Source of the DNA: Lachnospiraceae bacterium
Lineage (GTDB): Bacteria > Bacillota > Clostridia > Lachnospirales > Lachnospiraceae
DNA length: 64,000 nucleotides
Direction: 5' to 3'
Assembly: GCA_030523275.1 (NCBI GenBank)
Contig: JAUNIX010000011.1
Location: 26,032-90,031, forward strand
The notes below the pieces were generated by a model. It worked only from the letters and a program-made list of their open reading frames with translations, was not told where the DNA came from and made no database searches. Positions 61,584 to 64,000 of this stretch are shown one piece after another. The translations under genes and the position numbers were made by a program. Within the stretch, counting starts at the first letter, position 1, and every line of letters begins with the position of its first letter.

Positions 61584-61863
61584 AATCATCGCAACCACTT
61601 GTTTAAAATATTCTGAGGGATTTACGAAAGTATTTCCCTCTCTTTGCTGTATTGGTGCGTATATTGTTTGTTATGTTATGTTTTCACGTGCGATTATGAA
61701 AATAAATCTTGGTATTGCCTATGCAATATGGTGTGGAGTCGGTATGGTTGCGACGGTACTGATTTCTTTTCTTGTATTTAAAGAAAGAGTAACTATCATG
61801 GGAGTAATAGGAATTTTACTGATTATGATTGGGTGTATTCTTTTAAATCAGGCAAAAATGTAA
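61546..61863 (+). CDS. SMR-family multidrug/cation exporter (EmrE-like)
   Basis: 105 residues with four helices and the membrane Glu in AITAEIIATT. KYSEGFTKVFPS and AYAIWCGVGMV are close to EmrE, so export of quaternary or aromatic cations in exchange for protons is most likely; guanidinium exporters are the alternative subtype. Its start lies within the end of the reductase gene and has AAAGGAG. Confidence 0.92.
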   Translation: MAYLYLGIAITAEIIATTCLKYSEGFTKVFPSLCCIGAYIVCYVMFSRAIMKINLGIAYAIWCGVGMVATVLISFLVFKERVTIMGVIGILLIMIGCILLNQAKM

Positions 61864-61902
61864 AAATGAAATATTTTATTGTTACATTTTTGGGGATAAG
61901 AA

Positions 61903-61930
61903 AGAGGCTGCCGTATTTGCGACAGCCTCT
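61903..61930 (-). terminator. Terminator of the fructose PTS gene
   Basis: On the minus strand AGAGGCTG/CAGCCTCT with a short loop is followed by TTCTTA. It also closes the plus-strand operon, with a weaker T-run. Confidence 0.75.
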
Positions 61931-61968
61931 ATATAAATTATGGAGTTTATATGAATGGTAGGAATTTT

Positions 61969-63900
61969 TTATTTTACTTCGTTTCTTAATAATCCTAAAA
62001 GTAATGCACCAACAATGGATCCGATTGCTAAAGCAACGATGTACATAAGAGGGTTTCCAACAGTTGGGAATACGAAGACACCACCGTGAGGAGCTCGAAG
62101 TGTACATCCAAATGCCATAGATAATGCGCCTGCAACACCAGAACCAATGACACAGGAAGGAATGACATGGATTGGATCGCCTGCTGCATATGGAATAGCC
62201 GCTTCAGAGATGAAGCAAAGTCCCATGATTGCGTTAACTGGTGCAGATTTACGATCGTTGTCTGTAAATTTATTTTTAAATGCCCAAGATGCAATGGCGA
62301 TTGCAATTGGAGGAACCATACCACCAACCATTACGGCTGCCATGATCTGGAAACCTGCGGCTGTCTGATAAGCCAATGCTCCGGTACCAAATACGTAAGC
62401 TGCTTTGTTGAATGGACCACCCATATCAACAGACATCATACCACCAAGGATTGCACCAAGAACAATGGCATTTGCTCCGCCTAAAGAATTTAAGGCTGTT
62501 GCTAATAATGCATTTAACCAAGAGAAGAATGGGTTAATAGCAAACATAATCGCACTGATCAGGAACAATCCGCCAACTGGATAAATCAACATCGGACGTA
62601 ATCCATCCATAGACTGAGGCATTTTTTCTGTTAACTTTTCTAGTCCTAACACAAGATAACCAGCGAGGAAACCTGCAAATAATGCACCGATAAATCCACC
62701 GGAAACAACATTAATGCTGGAATCAAAAGCAGAGGCAAAGGTTGTTCCTGCATTTGCAATTGAGCCACCAACGAAACCAACCATCAAACCTGGTCGATCG
62801 GCAATACTCATCGCAATAAATCCAGCGAGGATTGGTAACATAAATCCAAATGCTGCACCACCGGCAGTTTTAAAGAAGGCGGCAATCGGTGTGTTCATAC
62901 CAAAATTAGATGGGTCAATGCTATAATCATCTAATAAGAACGCAAGTGCAATCAGGATACCACCACCAATAACGAATGGAAGCATATGAGAGACACCATT
63001 CATTAAGTGTTTATAAATCTGATGTCCGAATCCTTCACCGTCATCCTCAGAACTTTCAGCAGCGCCACCAGCATGATGATAAATAGGAGCTTCGCCATTG
63101 ATAATCTTATTTACTAATTCTTCGGATTTATGAATACCGTCAGCAACTTTTACTTTGATGACTGGTTTACCATCAAAACGTGCCATTTCTACATTTTTGT
63201 CAGCGGCAACGATAATACCGTCACAGTTTTCGATTTCTTCTTTTGTTAAAATATTCTTTGCTCCACCAGAACCATTTGTTTCGGCTTTTAATGGATAGCC
63301 AAGTTCATTTCCGGCATTTTCTAATGCTTCTGCAGCCATATAAGTATGTGCGATACCAGTTGGGCATGCAGTAACCGCTAAGACGCGATAACCACCTTTG
63401 GCAGTTTTAGCTGGTGCCTGTTCTGCTACTTCATCCGCAAATTTTTCGCTTTCTTTCTGATCAATAATTGATAAAAATTCTTTTGGGTCTGTTGTAGCTA
63501 GTAAGGCATCTCTAAATTTGGCGTCCATCAATATTGTAGAAAGTCTTGATAAAACTTCCAGATGTACATCACTTCCAGATGCAGGTGCAGCAATCATGAA
63601 GAAAAGAGTAGAAGGATTTCCGTCCAACGCTTCGCAATCCACTCCGTTTGGTACAGTTGCTGCCACAAGTCCAGGTTTTTTGACTGCTTCACATTTTGTA
63701 TGTGGAATGCAGATACCATCTGCGATAGCAGTTGGTCCCTGTTCTTCACGTGCCATGATACCAGCTTTGTAACCTTCTTTACTTGAAATGTTTCCGTTCT
63801 TGTCGTGCAGGTCGATCAGCAAATTGAATACTTCATCTTTTGTTGAAGCGTTTGTATGAAGGGCTAATCCACTGCTTTTCAATAAATCTGTAATACGCAT
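61969..63900 (-). CDS. fruA: Fructose-family PTS enzyme IIABC
   Basis: 643 residues in the order IIA (phosphorylation site His in CIPHTKCEAV, first ~145 residues), IIB (Cys in VTACPTGIAHTYMAAEAL, about 170-270) and IIC (from about 300, with ILAGFIAMSIADRPGLMVGFVGG and GAILGGMMSVDMGGPFNKAA). It imports and phosphorylates fructose or a related hexose. No fruK or regulator gene lies in the window; the promoter is directly upstream, so it may be monocistronic or the last gene's distant partner is elsewhere. Confidence 0.94.
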   Translation of the reverse strand: MRITDLLKSSGLALHTNASTKDEVFNLLIDLHDKNGNISSKEGYKAGIMAREEQGPTAIADGICIPHTKCEAVKKPGLVAATVPNGVDCEALDGNPSTLFFMIAAPASGSDVHLEVLSRLSTILMDAKFRDALLATTDPKEFLSIIDQKESEKFADEVAEQAPAKTAKGGYRVLAVTACPTGIAHTYMAAEALENAGNELGYPLKAETNGSGGAKNILTKEEIENCDGIIVAADKNVEMARFDGKPVIKVKVADGIHKSEELVNKIINGEAPIYHHAGGAAESSEDDGEGFGHQIYKHLMNGVSHMLPFVIGGGILIALAFLLDDYSIDPSNFGMNTPIAAFFKTAGGAAFGFMLPILAGFIAMSIADRPGLMVGFVGGSIANAGTTFASAFDSSINVVSGGFIGALFAGFLAGYLVLGLEKLTEKMPQSMDGLRPMLIYPVGGLFLISAIMFAINPFFSWLNALLATALNSLGGANAIVLGAILGGMMSVDMGGPFNKAAYVFGTGALAYQTAAGFQIMAAVMVGGMVPPIAIAIASWAFKNKFTDNDRKSAPVNAIMGLCFISEAAIPYAAGDPIHVIPSCVIGSGVAGALSMAFGCTLRAPHGGVFVFPTVGNPLMYIVALAIGSIVGALLLGLLRNEVK

Positions 63901-63948
63901 AAGCGACCTCCTTGTTTATTAGTTATTATGTTTTCCATCTATGAGTTT

Positions 63949-63977
63949 ATTATACATGACAAAACAGTCAAAGTCAA
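63949..63977 (-). promoter_or_regulatory. Promoter of the fructose PTS gene
   Basis: Minus strand TTGACT (63977-63972), 17-bp spacer, TATAAT (63954-63949). The -35 box is followed by a second TTGACT copy within the spacer, which may be a direct-repeat operator. Confidence 0.75.
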
Positions 63978-64000
63978 GCATAAAAATTCAAAAAAATTCA

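Overview
The window is a 64 kb stretch of a low-GC, strictly anaerobic Firmicute, most likely a gut Lachnospiraceae (class Clostridia). The signs are the whiA/HPr/HprK carbon-control cluster, an oxygen-sensitive class III ribonucleotide reductase, mannose-type and fructose-type PTS, a TPP riboswitch over an HMP/thiamine-precursor ABC transporter, and strong AAGGAGG ribosome sites throughout. No rRNA, prophage, transposase or CRISPR array was seen. One tRNA (Thr, CGU) is present.

Layout. 1-9 kb: the end of a sensor kinase, a Cof-type phosphatase, uvrC, and the operon hprK-glcK-murB-rapZ-whiA-crh (cell wall plus catabolite control), followed by tRNA-Thr. 9.3-13.7 kb: a two-gene chromate-type transporter, then the anaerobic ribonucleotide reductase operon under tandem NrdR boxes. 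In this operon the glycyl-radical end of NrdD is a separate 50-residue ORF, and a 174-bp structured repeat sits between the two parts. 13.9-22.5 kb: a ten-gene Mrp/Mbh-type cation/proton antiporter module with several NuoL-like subunits and no oxidoreductase. 22.6-25.7 kb (minus strand): ThiXYZ-like transporter, thiamine-binding protein and TPP riboswitch.

25.7-39.4 kb is a carbohydrate island. It holds a HAD phosphatase with a DeoR regulator, mtlD, a GntR/UTRA regulator, and one long operon of SorD-like dehydrogenase, mannose-family PTS (IIA, IIB, IIC, IID), DhaL, DhaK, hexulose-6-phosphate synthase and phosphohexuloisomerase. A second transcription unit of zinc alcohol dehydrogenase, iron alcohol dehydrogenase and aldo/keto reductase follows. 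This combination is not one I recognise as a described pathway, and it is the best candidate for a new catabolic system.

39.4-42.8 kb: murF and murE (minus strand), separated by 584 bp that hold a second copy of the 174-bp repeat and a separate 179-bp long hairpin. 43-53.9 kb: TPR and zinc-ribbon proteins, dnaE, pfkA, a SpoU methyltransferase, NfeD/SPFH and dxs. 54-64 kb: a secreted three-repeat PepSY protein; an operon of a taurine-type ABC transporter, a cytoplasmic alkaline-phosphatase-superfamily hydrolase, thioredoxin, an atypical thioredoxin reductase and an SMR exporter; and a fructose PTS (IIABC) gene at the right edge.

Several intergenic regions carry members of a family of GC-rich palindromic elements sharing a CGCTCCGCGAGGATGCG-like core (12.9, 35.9, 40.8 and 55.1 kb).
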